Part shown: positions 15,893 to 22,949 of the stretch, piece after piece
Numbering within the stretch: position 1 is the stretch's first letter
How the letters are laid out: every line of letters begins with the position of its first letter
Assembly (NCBI GenBank): GCA_904501855.1
Contig: CAJGCI010000004.1
Span: forward strand, 1-36,534
Reading direction: 5' to 3'
From: Oscillospiraceae bacterium
Lineage (GTDB): Bacteria > Bacillota > Clostridia > Oscillospirales > Oscillospiraceae
Length of the DNA: 36,534 nucleotides
Notes under the pieces: generated by a model
What the model saw: the letters and a program-made list of their open reading frames with translations, nothing else
Databases searched by the model: none
What the model was told of the DNA's origin: nothing
Program-made: the position numbers and the translations under genes

Positions 15893-16627
15893 TTACTTAT
15901 ATGCTGCAATCACGAAAACCGGTGCAGGATTATAAAACTCATCTTTTTTCGCATAAAGACGTTTGTAAACGCCGTTGTCGATCGTGATGCGTTCAAATCC
16001 GATATCGGTCAGAAGTTCGACGTCCCACTGAGGGCGCGGATCCTGATAAGCGGCGATTTCCATCGTAATGGCATCATTCTCTTTTTTCATTGTCGGGCTG
16101 ACCATTTTATGTGCATGTTCCGGGGGCAGCTCTTCTTCGCTTTCCTCTTTGCACTCTTCTGCCCGGTTGCAGTAATCAGCATCGAAATTAATCAGAACTC
16201 CTCCCGGTTTTAAAATGCGGTGCCATTGTTCATATGCTCGGTTCACATGGGGAAGTGTCCAGGTCAGGTTTCGGCTGATAACCGCATCAAAACTGTCACT
16301 CTCAAAAGCGGGAGCCTCTGCATCCATAACCATGAAATCCGCCTTCAGTCCAAGGTGTTCGGCTGTCCGCTTTGCCCCTATGATCATATCTTCTGTCAGA
16401 TCAATCCCTGTTACAGAATGCCCTTCCTCTGCCAGCAGAAAAGCAAAAAAACCCGTGCCTGTACCAACATCCAACACTTTGAGGTTCTGCTTTTCAGGCA
16501 AATATCGATGAATTTCCGTCAGCCACAACTCTTTCATGTAGCTTTCAAATTCTCGCATCCTCTGCTCCTCAAATGATGTGGCGCGGTGCGACCAATAATG
16601 TGCTATTCTGTGTTTTATCGGTTCCAT
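15893..16627 (-). CDS. Class I SAM-dependent methyltransferase, first gene of the Nik-type operon
   Basis: A methyltransferase of 244 aa. Motif I is VLDVGTGTG (51-59), the acidic residue ending strand 2 is in VTGIDLT, and the post-motif blocks are SRNLTWTLPH and WHRILKPGGVLINFDAD. It is clearly paralogous to the protein at 26000-26782, which shares SRNLTW, LPH, ILKPGG and the FDA block. The acceptor is unknown. Its place as first gene before a metal-type importer suggests that it modifies a small chelator or the imported compound. AGGAGA precedes the ATG. No metal-cluster or radical-SAM motif is present. Confidence 0.85.
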   Translation of the reverse strand: MEPIKHRIAHYWSHRATSFEEQRMREFESYMKELWLTEIHRYLPEKQNLKVLDVGTGTGFFAFLLAEEGHSVTGIDLTEDMIIGAKRTAEHLGLKADFMVMDAEAPAFESDSFDAVISRNLTWTLPHVNRAYEQWHRILKPGGVLINFDADYCNRAEECKEESEEELPPEHAHKMVSPTMKKENDAITMEIAAYQDPRPQWDVELLTDIGFERITIDNGVYKRLYAKKDEFYNPAPVFVIAAYK

Positions 16628-16706
16628 GTGATGTCTCCTGTAAGGCTTTCCGGGCGCCAGTCGCGGGACTGAGGCATCTAATTCAATATTACGTACTCGT
16701 GATGGT

Positions 16707-16750
16707 ATTATATTCTTAAAAATAGATGCAAAAAAGCCCCCCGGGGGGAT
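16707..16750 (-). promoter_or_regulatory. Box A: C-tract/G-tract promoter of the nine-gene operon
   Basis: Minus strand. Box ATCCCCCCGGGGGGC (16736-16750) is directly followed by a weak -35 TTTTTT (16730-16735), a 17-nt spacer and a perfect -10 TATAAT (16707-16712). The predicted start is near 16700, giving a leader of about 70 nt before the methyltransferase ATG. The poor -35 plus the box suggests dependence on a bound protein. Confidence 0.75.
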
Positions 16751-16782
16751 ATAAGAAACAGGAAAAATATTTTTTGTTTTTT

Positions 16783-16826
16783 ATCCCCCCACCCGGCTTG
16801 TGCCCGATTTTTTCCCGTGTTAAGGT
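16783..16826 (+). promoter_or_regulatory. Box B: C-tract promoter of small RNA 1
   Basis: Plus strand. Box ATCCCCCCACCCGGC (16783-16797), -35 TTGTGC (16798-16803), 17-nt spacer, weak -10 TAAGGT (16821-16826) with an upstream TGT extension. Predicted start near 16833. The 22 bases from 16781 are identical to those of box C. Confidence 0.7.
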
Positions 16827-16832
16827 ATAACC

Positions 16833-17021
16833 ATCATAAAGTTGTCGAGATCTTTCTTCCTTCGCCTGATCGGCTACAAATGGGATGACCTATTTCTTCC
16901 TTCAATTCACTTCTTCGAATTACCTTATGTTCTATTGATCCCTTGGCCGATCATCGACTTTATGTTTTCCCTCTTTACTGACAAGCCGTTTGCTTTAATG
17001 CAAGACGGCTTGTCATATTTT
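16833..17021 (+). ncRNA. Probable small RNA 1 (about 190 nt)
   Basis: A unit between box B and a strong terminator hairpin. No ORF with a ribosome site lies inside; the only long frame has a TTG start without Shine-Dalgarno and runs through the terminator and box C. Predicted folding includes a long-range 8-bp stem (TGATCGGC at 16867-16874 with GCCGATCA at 16946-16953). Two copies of a pyrimidine motif are present: TCTTTCTTCCTTC (16851-16863) and TTTCTTCCTTC (16893-16903). The same motif occurs in small RNA 2. Promoter and terminator are read directly; that the RNA is functional is inferred. Confidence 0.55.
16979..17021 (+). terminator. Terminator of small RNA 1
   Basis: An 11-bp stem TGACAAGCCGT (16979-16989) with its complement (17005-17015) is extended by an inner TTGC/GCAA stem with one bulged G, then TATTTTC. 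The shape is good and the T-run moderate. Confidence 0.7.
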
Positions 17022-17052
17022 CAGCATACATCTCCAGTGTTTATAATGATTT

Positions 17053-17096
17053 ATCCCCCCACCCGGCTTGTGGGCAGAAAAAACCAGTGATATTCT
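17053..17096 (+). promoter_or_regulatory. Box C: C-tract promoter of small RNA 2
   Basis: Plus strand. Box ATCCCCCCACCCGGC (17053-17067), -35 TTGTGG (17068-17073), 17-nt spacer, -10 TATTCT (17091-17096). Predicted start near 17103. It is identical to box B through the -35 core, so the two units look duplicated. Confidence 0.72.
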
Positions 17097-17102
17097 GTGT
17101 TT

Positions 17103-17193
17103 GAGATGTAGATGTGATGGTCTTTCTTCCTTCTGAAATAAACCTTTCCTGCTTTTGATGTTTGGAGCAGAAAGGTTTATTTTTTGCTTTTTT
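17103..17193 (+). ncRNA. Probable small RNA 2 (about 90 nt)
   Basis: A short unit from box C to an intrinsic terminator, with no plausible ORF. It carries TCTTTCTTCCTTC (17121-17133) just before the terminator stem, the same 13-mer as in small RNA 1. It lies directly upstream of box D and the methyltransferase/CsoR-type operon, so read-through could add to that operon. Confidence 0.55.
17136..17193 (+). terminator. Terminator of small RNA 2, with an alternative pairing arm
   Basis: Stem AAATAAACCTTT (17136-17147) pairs with 17171-17182; after one bulged C, CTGCT (17149-17153) pairs with AGCAG (17166-17170). A T-rich tail follows to 17193. The right arm also forms a perfect 14-bp repeat with GCAAAAAATAAACC (17195-17208), which runs into box D. 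Confidence 0.75.
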
Positions 17194-17204
17194 CGCAAAA
17201 AATA

Positions 17205-17248
17205 AACCCCCCGGGGGGCTTGTGGGCATTTTCGGCTGCTTTTAATAT
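17205..17248 (+). promoter_or_regulatory. Box D: C-tract/G-tract promoter of the methyltransferase-CsoR operon
   Basis: Plus strand. Box AACCCCCCGGGGGGC (17205-17219), -35 TTGTGG (17220-17225), 17-nt spacer, -10 TAATAT (17243-17248). Predicted start near 17255. It would make the CsoR-type sensor gene a member of its own candidate regulon. Confidence 0.78.
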
Positions 17249-17281
17249 TAAGTCATCTACATGAAGGGAGATGACAGATCG

Positions 17282-17872
17282 GTGAACATTGCGGAATACT
17301 ATGACTCCATTGCAAAATTCTGGGATATGGATTATTCCGATACGGAAGTAGCCCGATCTATTGCCGCTTCCATCTCCGTTCCAAAAAGCGGCGGTTATGC
17401 ATTGGATATTGGCTGCGGAAGCGGAAGCATGATTCTTGAATTGCTGAATCACGGTGCGTGTGAAATCGAAGGAATCGATGTTTCCAGTCGGATGGTGGAG
17501 CTTGCGCAGGAAAAGTTCTCCTTTGATCCCAGGATCCGGATCGAAACCGGTGATTTTATGGACATGGATCGTTTCGGATTTGATCTTGCGATTGCTTTCA
17601 ATTCCTACCATCATTTTCTGGATCCTGCCAAGTTTGCCAAACACGCGCATTCTCTTCTCCGGGAAGATGGCCGTCTGACTGTTGCATACGGATTCAACGG
17701 GAGACAATCCAATCGGATTATCGACACTTTGCCGAAAGAGTTTACTCGAAAACTACAATCTGCAAAGGTTGAGAGCAAATACTGGGAACCCTATTTTACA
17801 ATCGATGTCATCTGCGATACCGAAGAGATGTACATGATTTCAGGGAGGTCGAGAGCATATGCAAAACAATGA
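17282..17872 (+). CDS. Class I SAM-dependent methyltransferase, co-transcribed with the CsoR-type sensor
   Basis: About 196 aa. Motif I is LDIGCGSGSM (41-50), followed by IEGIDVSSRMVELA and the FNSYHHFLDPAKF and LLREDGRLTVAYG blocks. It is paralogous to the protein at 32611-33216 (shared FD, PHF, GRLSVA-type and EQMYQVSG/EEMYMISGRS tails). I chose the GTG at 17282 with GGGAG upstream. An ATG at 17261 would leave a leader of only about six bases after the predicted start. The acceptor is unknown. It ends 14 nt inside the sensor gene. Confidence 0.82.
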   Translation: MNIAEYYDSIAKFWDMDYSDTEVARSIAASISVPKSGGYALDIGCGSGSMILELLNHGACEIEGIDVSSRMVELAQEKFSFDPRIRIETGDFMDMDRFGFDLAIAFNSYHHFLDPAKFAKHAHSLLREDGRLTVAYGFNGRQSNRIIDTLPKEFTRKLQSAKVESKYWEPYFTIDVICDTEEMYMISGRSRAYAKQ

Positions 17873-18326
17873 GGATATCATAATAGATCATGCCACAGAC
17901 AGTGCAGACAGCGCCGTTCACACCCATACGCTTCCTGACGGAACGACTTTCTCACATCGCCATGACGAAGAAGGATTCTACGCATCGGCGGAACCGGGGT
18001 CGACCGACGGCGCGCTTTCAGACCACACGCACTCTCATCACGGTCACTCACATAGCCATACGCACAGTCATACACAGCGACGGGCAGTCATCAATCGTCT
18101 GTCCCGTGCTACAGGTCATTTAGAAGCCGTTCGCAGGATGGTGGAGAACGATCGTGATTGTACCGATGTTCTGATTCAGCTCTCCGCAGTTCAGTCCGCA
18201 TTGAGCAATACCGCAAAGATCATTCTGAAAGATCACATAGAACACTGTATGACTGATGTCATCACTCAAGGCGACAAACATGCGCTGGACGACTTAAACG
18301 AGGCAATAGAAAAGTTCATGCGATAA
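17859..18326 (+). CDS. CsoR/RcnR-family metal-sensing regulator with long His-rich N-terminal tail
   Basis: A protein of 155 aa. Residues 74-155 form the all-helical CsoR/RcnR/InrS domain (RLSRATGHLEAVRRMVEN, then QLSAVQSALSN). The metal positions are intact: Cys101, His126 and Cys130, with the 25- and 4-residue spacing of the C-H-C site of CsoR (and the nickel sensor InrS). RcnR has His at the last place, so this is not RcnR itself. Residues 11-71 hold about 15 His, including HTHSHHGHSHSHTHSHT at 56-72, a tract that suits Ni, Co or Zn buffering. Family proteins bind C/G-tract operators as tetramers and usually release DNA on metal binding. It is the natural candidate to act at boxes A-H. Confidence 0.9.
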   Translation: MQNNEDIIIDHATDSADSAVHTHTLPDGTTFSHRHDEEGFYASAEPGSTDGALSDHTHSHHGHSHSHTHSHTQRRAVINRLSRATGHLEAVRRMVENDRDCTDVLIQLSAVQSALSNTAKIILKDHIEHCMTDVITQGDKHALDDLNEAIEKFMR

Positions 18327-18347
18327 TCTTTCCGTATAAAACATGAG

Positions 18348-18382
18348 AAGAGACGAATCTTAAAAATTCGTCTCTTCTTTTT
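18348..18382 (+). terminator. Bidirectional terminator between convergent operons
   Basis: An 11-bp perfect stem AAGAGACGAAT (18348-18358) with its complement at 18366-18376, followed by CTTTTTTC. It ends the sensor gene and lies just past the exporter gene on the other strand. Confidence 0.85.
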
Positions 18383-18397
18383 TCTTTTCCAAACTCT

Positions 18398-20128
18398 CTA
18401 ATACTGGATTAACTGATTGCGAATCAGTGACCGATATGCTTCGCTTCTGGCCAGAAGATCTTCATGGGATCCCTGTGCCACTACCCTGCCATGATCCAGC
18501 ATGATGATCTTATCCGCTGCAACGATGGTCGACAGTCTGTGTGCAATCATGATCACCGTTTTGTTTTTCAATTGTTCCCGCAACGTGTCCTGGATATACT
18601 TTTCATTTTCTGTATCCAGATTTGATACTGCTTCATCAAAAATCACAATCGGTGTATCCCGCAGCAGTGTCCGTGCAATGGAAATCCTCTGCCGTTGCCC
18701 TCCGGAAAGCCGGTAGCCCCGTTCACCGGTAACTGTGTCATATCCTTCAGGCAGTTCTTCGATAAACTCTGTTGCGTTTGCTTTTGCGGCTGCCAGTCGA
18801 ATCTCTTCATCCGAGGCATCCGTTTTTCCTATCCGAATATTCTCCTTCACGCTGTCATGGAATAAATATGTCTCCTGCTGTACGGCCGAAATCATCTCTC
18901 TCAGAGATGCGATCTTATAGTCCCGGATATCCGTTCCATTTATTGTGATCCTTCCCTGATCTACATCCCAGTATCGAAGAAGCAGATTTGCGCAAGTACT
19001 CTTTCCTGCCCCGGTATGACCTACCAAAACGACGGTCTGCTTCGGTGCAACTGTAAAGCTCACCTGTTTCAGCACCGCCTCTTCCTCATACGAAAAGGAA
19101 ACATCTTCAAATCTGACCTGACATTCCTGTTTAACCGGATCCAGCGTTCCTTCATCGACAACTTCGGGGAGTTGTTGCAGTGTATTCTGAACACGATTCG
19201 ATGCGGCAAAAACGATTCCCAGCTCCTGTGCCACTGTCGTCAATTCCATGACCGGGCCAAGAACAACGGTGGACAGCATCACCGCTACCGGATACATGGT
19301 CATCCTCAGCGTTCCGGAACGGACGAGCAAGGCACCGATTGCCATTACTGACGCTGTAAACAGTCCACAGATCAGATGTGTCAGCATGACTTCGTTTCCT
19401 TTGATCTTCCCATACTCATACTGGCTGGCATAAAGGCGGCTCATGCGCTCATGAATCATTTCCTTAAACCGCTCCGTGCCACGCAGAGTCGTGATTTCCC
19501 GAAGCCCCTGTACACTTTCTACCAGTGCGGTATTGGCTTCTGCCAAAGCACCTCTCTGTTTCTCCCCTTCCCGGTCCGACTGCTTCCTTCTGGAGTATGG
19601 AACCCAATAAAGCAGTACAGCGGCAGCAAAAAGGAAGAGTGAAAGAATTGGGCTGATATGAAATAACACTCCAATGATAATGACCGTCACCGCACACGCA
19701 ACCAGAAAACTGCTGAACGTATGTGCGAGAAACAGCTCCAGAATCTCCACGTCTGCGACAAGAGACTGTCCCAACTGACCGGTCTGCGTCCGCAAGGTAT
19801 ATGCCGGAGCGATCATGCATATTTTATCGTAAAGAGAGACCCGATAATTGCGAATGACCCGGAACGCAACATCGTGAGCAAAATACATCTCTCCAAAAAA
19901 CGCTATAGCCCTGATCAGGATACAGGCAATTAAGGACCCGATAAGAATGGTTCGGTTGGAACGAAAATCTCCCTGCAGCGCCAGACCGACCACGAAAGAT
20001 GTCAGTGCCGCCGCACCGATCACGGACGCCTGTTTCAACAATGCACACAGTATTGCGACCGACATCTCACCGCGATAGGGGCGCATCGTCAGGAGAAGAT
20101 TCTGAATATTCATCTTCCAGTTCTTCAT
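18398..20128 (-). CDS. ABC transporter half-unit with fused membrane and ATPase domains (second of pair)
   Basis: 576 aa: six membrane helices in about the first 300 residues, then an ATPase domain with Walker A GHTGAGKS, Q-loop VQQETYLFHDSV, signature LSGGQRQR, Walker B IVIFDEAVSNLD and H-loop IAHRLST. This is the type IV (exporter-fold) ABC architecture. It overlaps the first half-unit gene by 4 nt, so the two probably form a heterodimer. Most such pairs export drugs, lipids or thiols (CydDC), but IrtAB and YbtPQ use the same fold to import metallophores. Placement downstream of a FecCD-type importer makes the second option worth testing. GGAGG precedes the ATG. Confidence 0.87.
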   Translation of the reverse strand: MKNWKMNIQNLLLTMRPYRGEMSVAILCALLKQASVIGAAALTSFVVGLALQGDFRSNRTILIGSLIACILIRAIAFFGEMYFAHDVAFRVIRNYRVSLYDKICMIAPAYTLRTQTGQLGQSLVADVEILELFLAHTFSSFLVACAVTVIIIGVLFHISPILSLFLFAAAVLLYWVPYSRRKQSDREGEKQRGALAEANTALVESVQGLREITTLRGTERFKEMIHERMSRLYASQYEYGKIKGNEVMLTHLICGLFTASVMAIGALLVRSGTLRMTMYPVAVMLSTVVLGPVMELTTVAQELGIVFAASNRVQNTLQQLPEVVDEGTLDPVKQECQVRFEDVSFSYEEEAVLKQVSFTVAPKQTVVLVGHTGAGKSTCANLLLRYWDVDQGRITINGTDIRDYKIASLREMISAVQQETYLFHDSVKENIRIGKTDASDEEIRLAAAKANATEFIEELPEGYDTVTGERGYRLSGGQRQRISIARTLLRDTPIVIFDEAVSNLDTENEKYIQDTLREQLKNKTVIMIAHRLSTIVAADKIIMLDHGRVVAQGSHEDLLARSEAYRSLIRNQLIQY

Positions 20129-21858
20129 TGCGCCGCCTCCTTCTGTGCACGGATAAGTTCCGCATAGATGCCGTTTCGGTCCATCAGTGTCTTATGGTCT
20201 CCCTGCTCTGCGATCTGTCCGTTTTCCAGCACGATGATCTTATCCGCATCGTAGATAGTGGAAAGCCGGTGGGCGATTACTACCGTTGTGCAGTGATTGG
20301 TCAGTTCCTTGATCGCTTTCTGAACAAGTTCTTCACTGTGAGCGTCAACGCTGGAGGTGGCTTCGTCGAGAAGAAGCAACGGTGCTTTCTTCAGAAATGC
20401 CCTTGCAATGGAGATCCTCTGGCGTTCTCCGCCGGAGAGAGTATAGCCCCGTTCTCCAACGACCGTTTTATACCCATCGGGCAGCTGCATAATAAAATCG
20501 TGAGCATAGGCGGCTTTTGCGGCGCTGATGACATCTTCTCCCGTCGCCCCCGGGTTTGCCATACGGATGTTGTCCTCGATGGTTCCGCAAAAAAGAAATG
20601 TATCCTGAAAGACAACCGCGATCTGATCACGAAGGGATTCCAGATCGAATTTCTGAAGCTCCACACCGTTGATCTGAATACAGCCGCTGGTAACATCATA
20701 AAACCGAAGAATCAGATTCAGTATTGTCGATTTCCCGGCTCCGGATCGTCCGACGATCGCAGTCATGCTGCCGGAATCTATTGTGAAATCCAGTTGATGA
20801 AGCACTTCTTCTCTCTCCGGATAAGAAAAGGACACATTCTGAAACGCAACTGTTGGAAGCGGTTCTTCAAATTTTGCCCTGACAGGGTGTTTCGGCTGTT
20901 TGACAGGAGGATCTACCGCAATCATATCAAACATATCTCTCGCTACGGAAATGCCAAGAAACGAGGCATGCCATGCATTATTTAATTCTGTCATCGGCTT
21001 GCTGCACTCCACTGCCAAAAATAGAAATGCGGAAACGGCAGCAACCGGAATTGCACCATTCTGTGAACGGATCGCAGCAACAACGACCGTCAAAGAAGAC
21101 GTTATTACCGAAAGAACAATCATGAGCGAGGAATTTGTCAGAGAGATCCCCGTATTCCGAATGGATCGGTGCCAGAAATCCGTCGCGTTTTTATACAGGA
21201 CCATTCCCATAGGACCTTCTGCGTTAAGCGTCTTCAGTGTTGTCATTCCCTGAACAGCATCGATATACTGTGAAGTCATCTGTGAATACTGCGTCCAGTA
21301 ATCATCGACACTGCGGCTCATGATTGGGACCGTAATCAGGGGCACCACGACACAAAGAATCATGGAAATAAGCAGGATAAAAGAACTGACAAGATCATAT
21401 CTCGCCAGATAGACAAACACGAACCCGCCGGACAGAATCACTGTTAGTATCTGAGGGATGTAGCGCACAAAAAACGGTTCCAGAGACTCCACTCCGTCCA
21501 GAATAAGGGATGTAACCTTTCCGCTGCGTTTCTCACTCATATATCCCGGTCCAAGCTGAAAAACTTTGTCAAGAATGGAAAGCCGCAGTTTTTCTTTGAT
21601 GCTGGCAGCCATCGTCTTTGTGTATGTTTCATTGAAACGCAGAACCAGGCACCGCACAGCGATTGCAACAACAACACCGGCCAACAGGATCAGAACCTGT
21701 CGTACGGGAGAACCTTCGAACACACTATTCACGGTTCTGGACATCAGAATCGCCTGTGCAATACTGGCTGCGGAAACCAGAAGCATCAGAACGGTTTTTA
21801 CTATTACCTCGCGTTTGATTTCTGATACGTAAAACAATAGTCTGCTGTAAACATTCAT
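20125..21858 (-). CDS. ABC transporter half-unit with fused membrane and ATPase domains (first of pair)
   Basis: About 577 aa: six membrane helices, then an ATPase domain with Walker A GRSGAGKS, Q-loop VFQDTFLFCGTI, signature LSGGERQR, Walker B LLLLDEATSSVD and H-loop IAHRLST. Both ATP sites look intact in this half. The start is uncertain. The ATG at 21858 gives the expected N-terminus but has no Shine-Dalgarno, and the frame extends to a GTG at 21903 inside an 11-bp hairpin. It lies 77 nt after the binding-protein gene, so it is probably part of the box E transcript. Confidence 0.83.
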   Translation of the reverse strand: MNVYSRLLFYVSEIKREVIVKTVLMLLVSAASIAQAILMSRTVNSVFEGSPVRQVLILLAGVVVAIAVRCLVLRFNETYTKTMAASIKEKLRLSILDKVFQLGPGYMSEKRSGKVTSLILDGVESLEPFFVRYIPQILTVILSGGFVFVYLARYDLVSSFILLISMILCVVVPLITVPIMSRSVDDYWTQYSQMTSQYIDAVQGMTTLKTLNAEGPMGMVLYKNATDFWHRSIRNTGISLTNSSLMIVLSVITSSLTVVVAAIRSQNGAIPVAAVSAFLFLAVECSKPMTELNNAWHASFLGISVARDMFDMIAVDPPVKQPKHPVRAKFEEPLPTVAFQNVSFSYPEREEVLHQLDFTIDSGSMTAIVGRSGAGKSTILNLILRFYDVTSGCIQINGVELQKFDLESLRDQIAVVFQDTFLFCGTIEDNIRMANPGATGEDVISAAKAAYAHDFIMQLPDGYKTVVGERGYTLSGGERQRISIARAFLKKAPLLLLDEATSSVDAHSEELVQKAIKELTNHCTTVVIAHRLSTIYDADKIIVLENGQIAEQGDHKTLMDRNGIYAELIRAQKEAAQ

Positions 21859-21873
21859 ATCAATATGAACACA

Positions 21874-21901
21874 GCAAGTGCCCCGAAAAGGGGGCACTTG
21901 C
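21874..21901 (-). other. Strong hairpin between the binding-protein and exporter-fold genes
   Basis: A perfect 11-bp stem (GCAAGTGCCCC at 21874-21884, complement at 21891-21901) with a 6-nt loop and no T-run on either strand. It may be an mRNA 3' stabiliser or a translation-control structure for the downstream gene, which lacks a ribosome site. Confidence 0.55.
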
Positions 21902-21935
21902 ACTCTTTCGTATTATTTTATTCTATTCCAAAATC

Positions 21936-22919
21936 TCATTTGAAGAGATCCGGGAAAAAGTCCGCGGCCATCCGTTCTACGGAATAGGCCATACGGTTGC
22001 CGGGGAGAACGCTTTCCAGCTGAATGGTTGCAAAGCGCTGATTTTTGACACAGTCAAGCTGGGAAAGAACCGGATTGGAAGTAATCTCCTTGATCTTCTC
22101 TTCCACTGAGGGAGAATCATAATCGTGGATGAGGATGATGTCCGGTTCGCGAGCCAATACTTCTTCGTAGCTGACGGTGACCCAATCACGTTCGGTGATA
22201 TCATCAAAAATGTTCTTTCCACCGGCTAGTTCTACCAGAAGAGTTTCGAAGTTCGTTCCGGAACAGGTAAACACACCGTCATTGCCGCTGTCGTAAATCA
22301 GAACTTTGACCGGTTCTTCTCCCTTGACTTTGTCCTGAACTGCGGAGATGCGGTCTTTCTGTTCCTGAATGAATTTTGCTGCGGCATCTTCAACATTGAA
22401 GATCTTTCCAATATCTTCAATCTCCTTGTACTGATCCTCCAGAGTCTTGGCTGCATTAACATACACATTCATGCCGTACTCTTCCACTTCATCGATTACG
22501 ACACCTTCTTCGCCGATCTCCCAGTCCAGCGCGTAGATGAAGTCTGCTCCAGAGGACAGAATCCTCTCTCTGGTCGCCGATGAGTGGTTCAGCTCCGGAA
22601 TTGCATTCACTTCATCTGCGTACTCATCCAACGGGCCTCTGCTGTGATTGACAAGGGATCTCCCCACCACCAGATCGCCAAGACCCAGAGCGACGAACAA
22701 CTCAGTGCAGTTCGGCCCCAGTGTCAGGACTGCTTCCGGCTTGGATTCCACGGTTACTTCACGGTCATAGTTCGTAACGGTCACCGGGTAATGACCGTCA
22801 TCTGCTGCCGTATCCCCGCCCTGGCTCTGTGCTGTCTCTGGTGCGGCTCCACAGCCGGCCAGCAGGGACAACGCAAGTGCCAATGCGAACAGCAAGCATA
22901 ACATTCTTCTTTTTCTCAT
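21936..22919 (-). CDS. Fe-siderophore/cobalamin-type ABC substrate-binding lipoprotein (Peripla_BP_2)
   Basis: A lipoprotein of 327 aa with lipobox LLAGC (Cys at about residue 23) and a TroA/BtuF-like helical-backbone fold: VTVESKPEAVLTLGPNCTELFVALG, the VSYEEVLAREPDIILIHDY block and a closing AADFFPDLF. Family members bind metal chelates such as siderophores, cobalamin or heme. It works with the ATPase at 22950-23732 and the permease at 23732-24805. AGGAGA precedes the ATG. The acidic, Asp/Ser-rich linker after the lipid Cys is typical of Gram-positive lipoproteins. The ligand is unknown. Confidence 0.9.
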   Translation of the reverse strand: MRKRRMLCLLFALALALSLLAGCGAAPETAQSQGGDTAADDGHYPVTVTNYDREVTVESKPEAVLTLGPNCTELFVALGLGDLVVGRSLVNHSRGPLDEYADEVNAIPELNHSSATRERILSSGADFIYALDWEIGEEGVVIDEVEEYGMNVYVNAAKTLEDQYKEIEDIGKIFNVEDAAAKFIQEQKDRISAVQDKVKGEEPVKVLIYDSGNDGVFTCSGTNFETLLVELAGGKNIFDDITERDWVTVSYEEVLAREPDIILIHDYDSPSVEEKIKEITSNPVLSQLDCVKNQRFATIQLESVLPGNRMAYSVERMAADFFPDLFK

Positions 22920-22949
22920 TGTTTTATTCTCCTTATTTCTGTGCTGCGA

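Noticed and set aside
16842..17090. An 82-codon ORF in the island between the divergent operons
   Set aside because: The start is a TTG without ribosome site, and the frame runs through the terminator of small RNA 1 and through box C.
16781..17227. CRISPR array from the repeated C-rich elements
   Set aside because: The spacing is irregular, the orientation mixed, and each copy is attached to a promoter; no cas gene is present.
16707..17248. Metal or cobalamin riboswitch (NiCo/czcD or B12 type) as explanation of the C-rich repeats
   Set aside because: The repeats lie upstream of the predicted start sites, not in the leaders, and I do not see the conserved cores of these riboswitches. The leaders of boxes D, E and G are only about 25-30 nt, too short for one.
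21874..21901. Possible degenerate box before the exporter-fold gene (CCCCC...GGGG followed by CTTGC)
   Set aside because: The right -35 and -10 are missing at the expected spacing, and the sequence is explained as a perfect hairpin.
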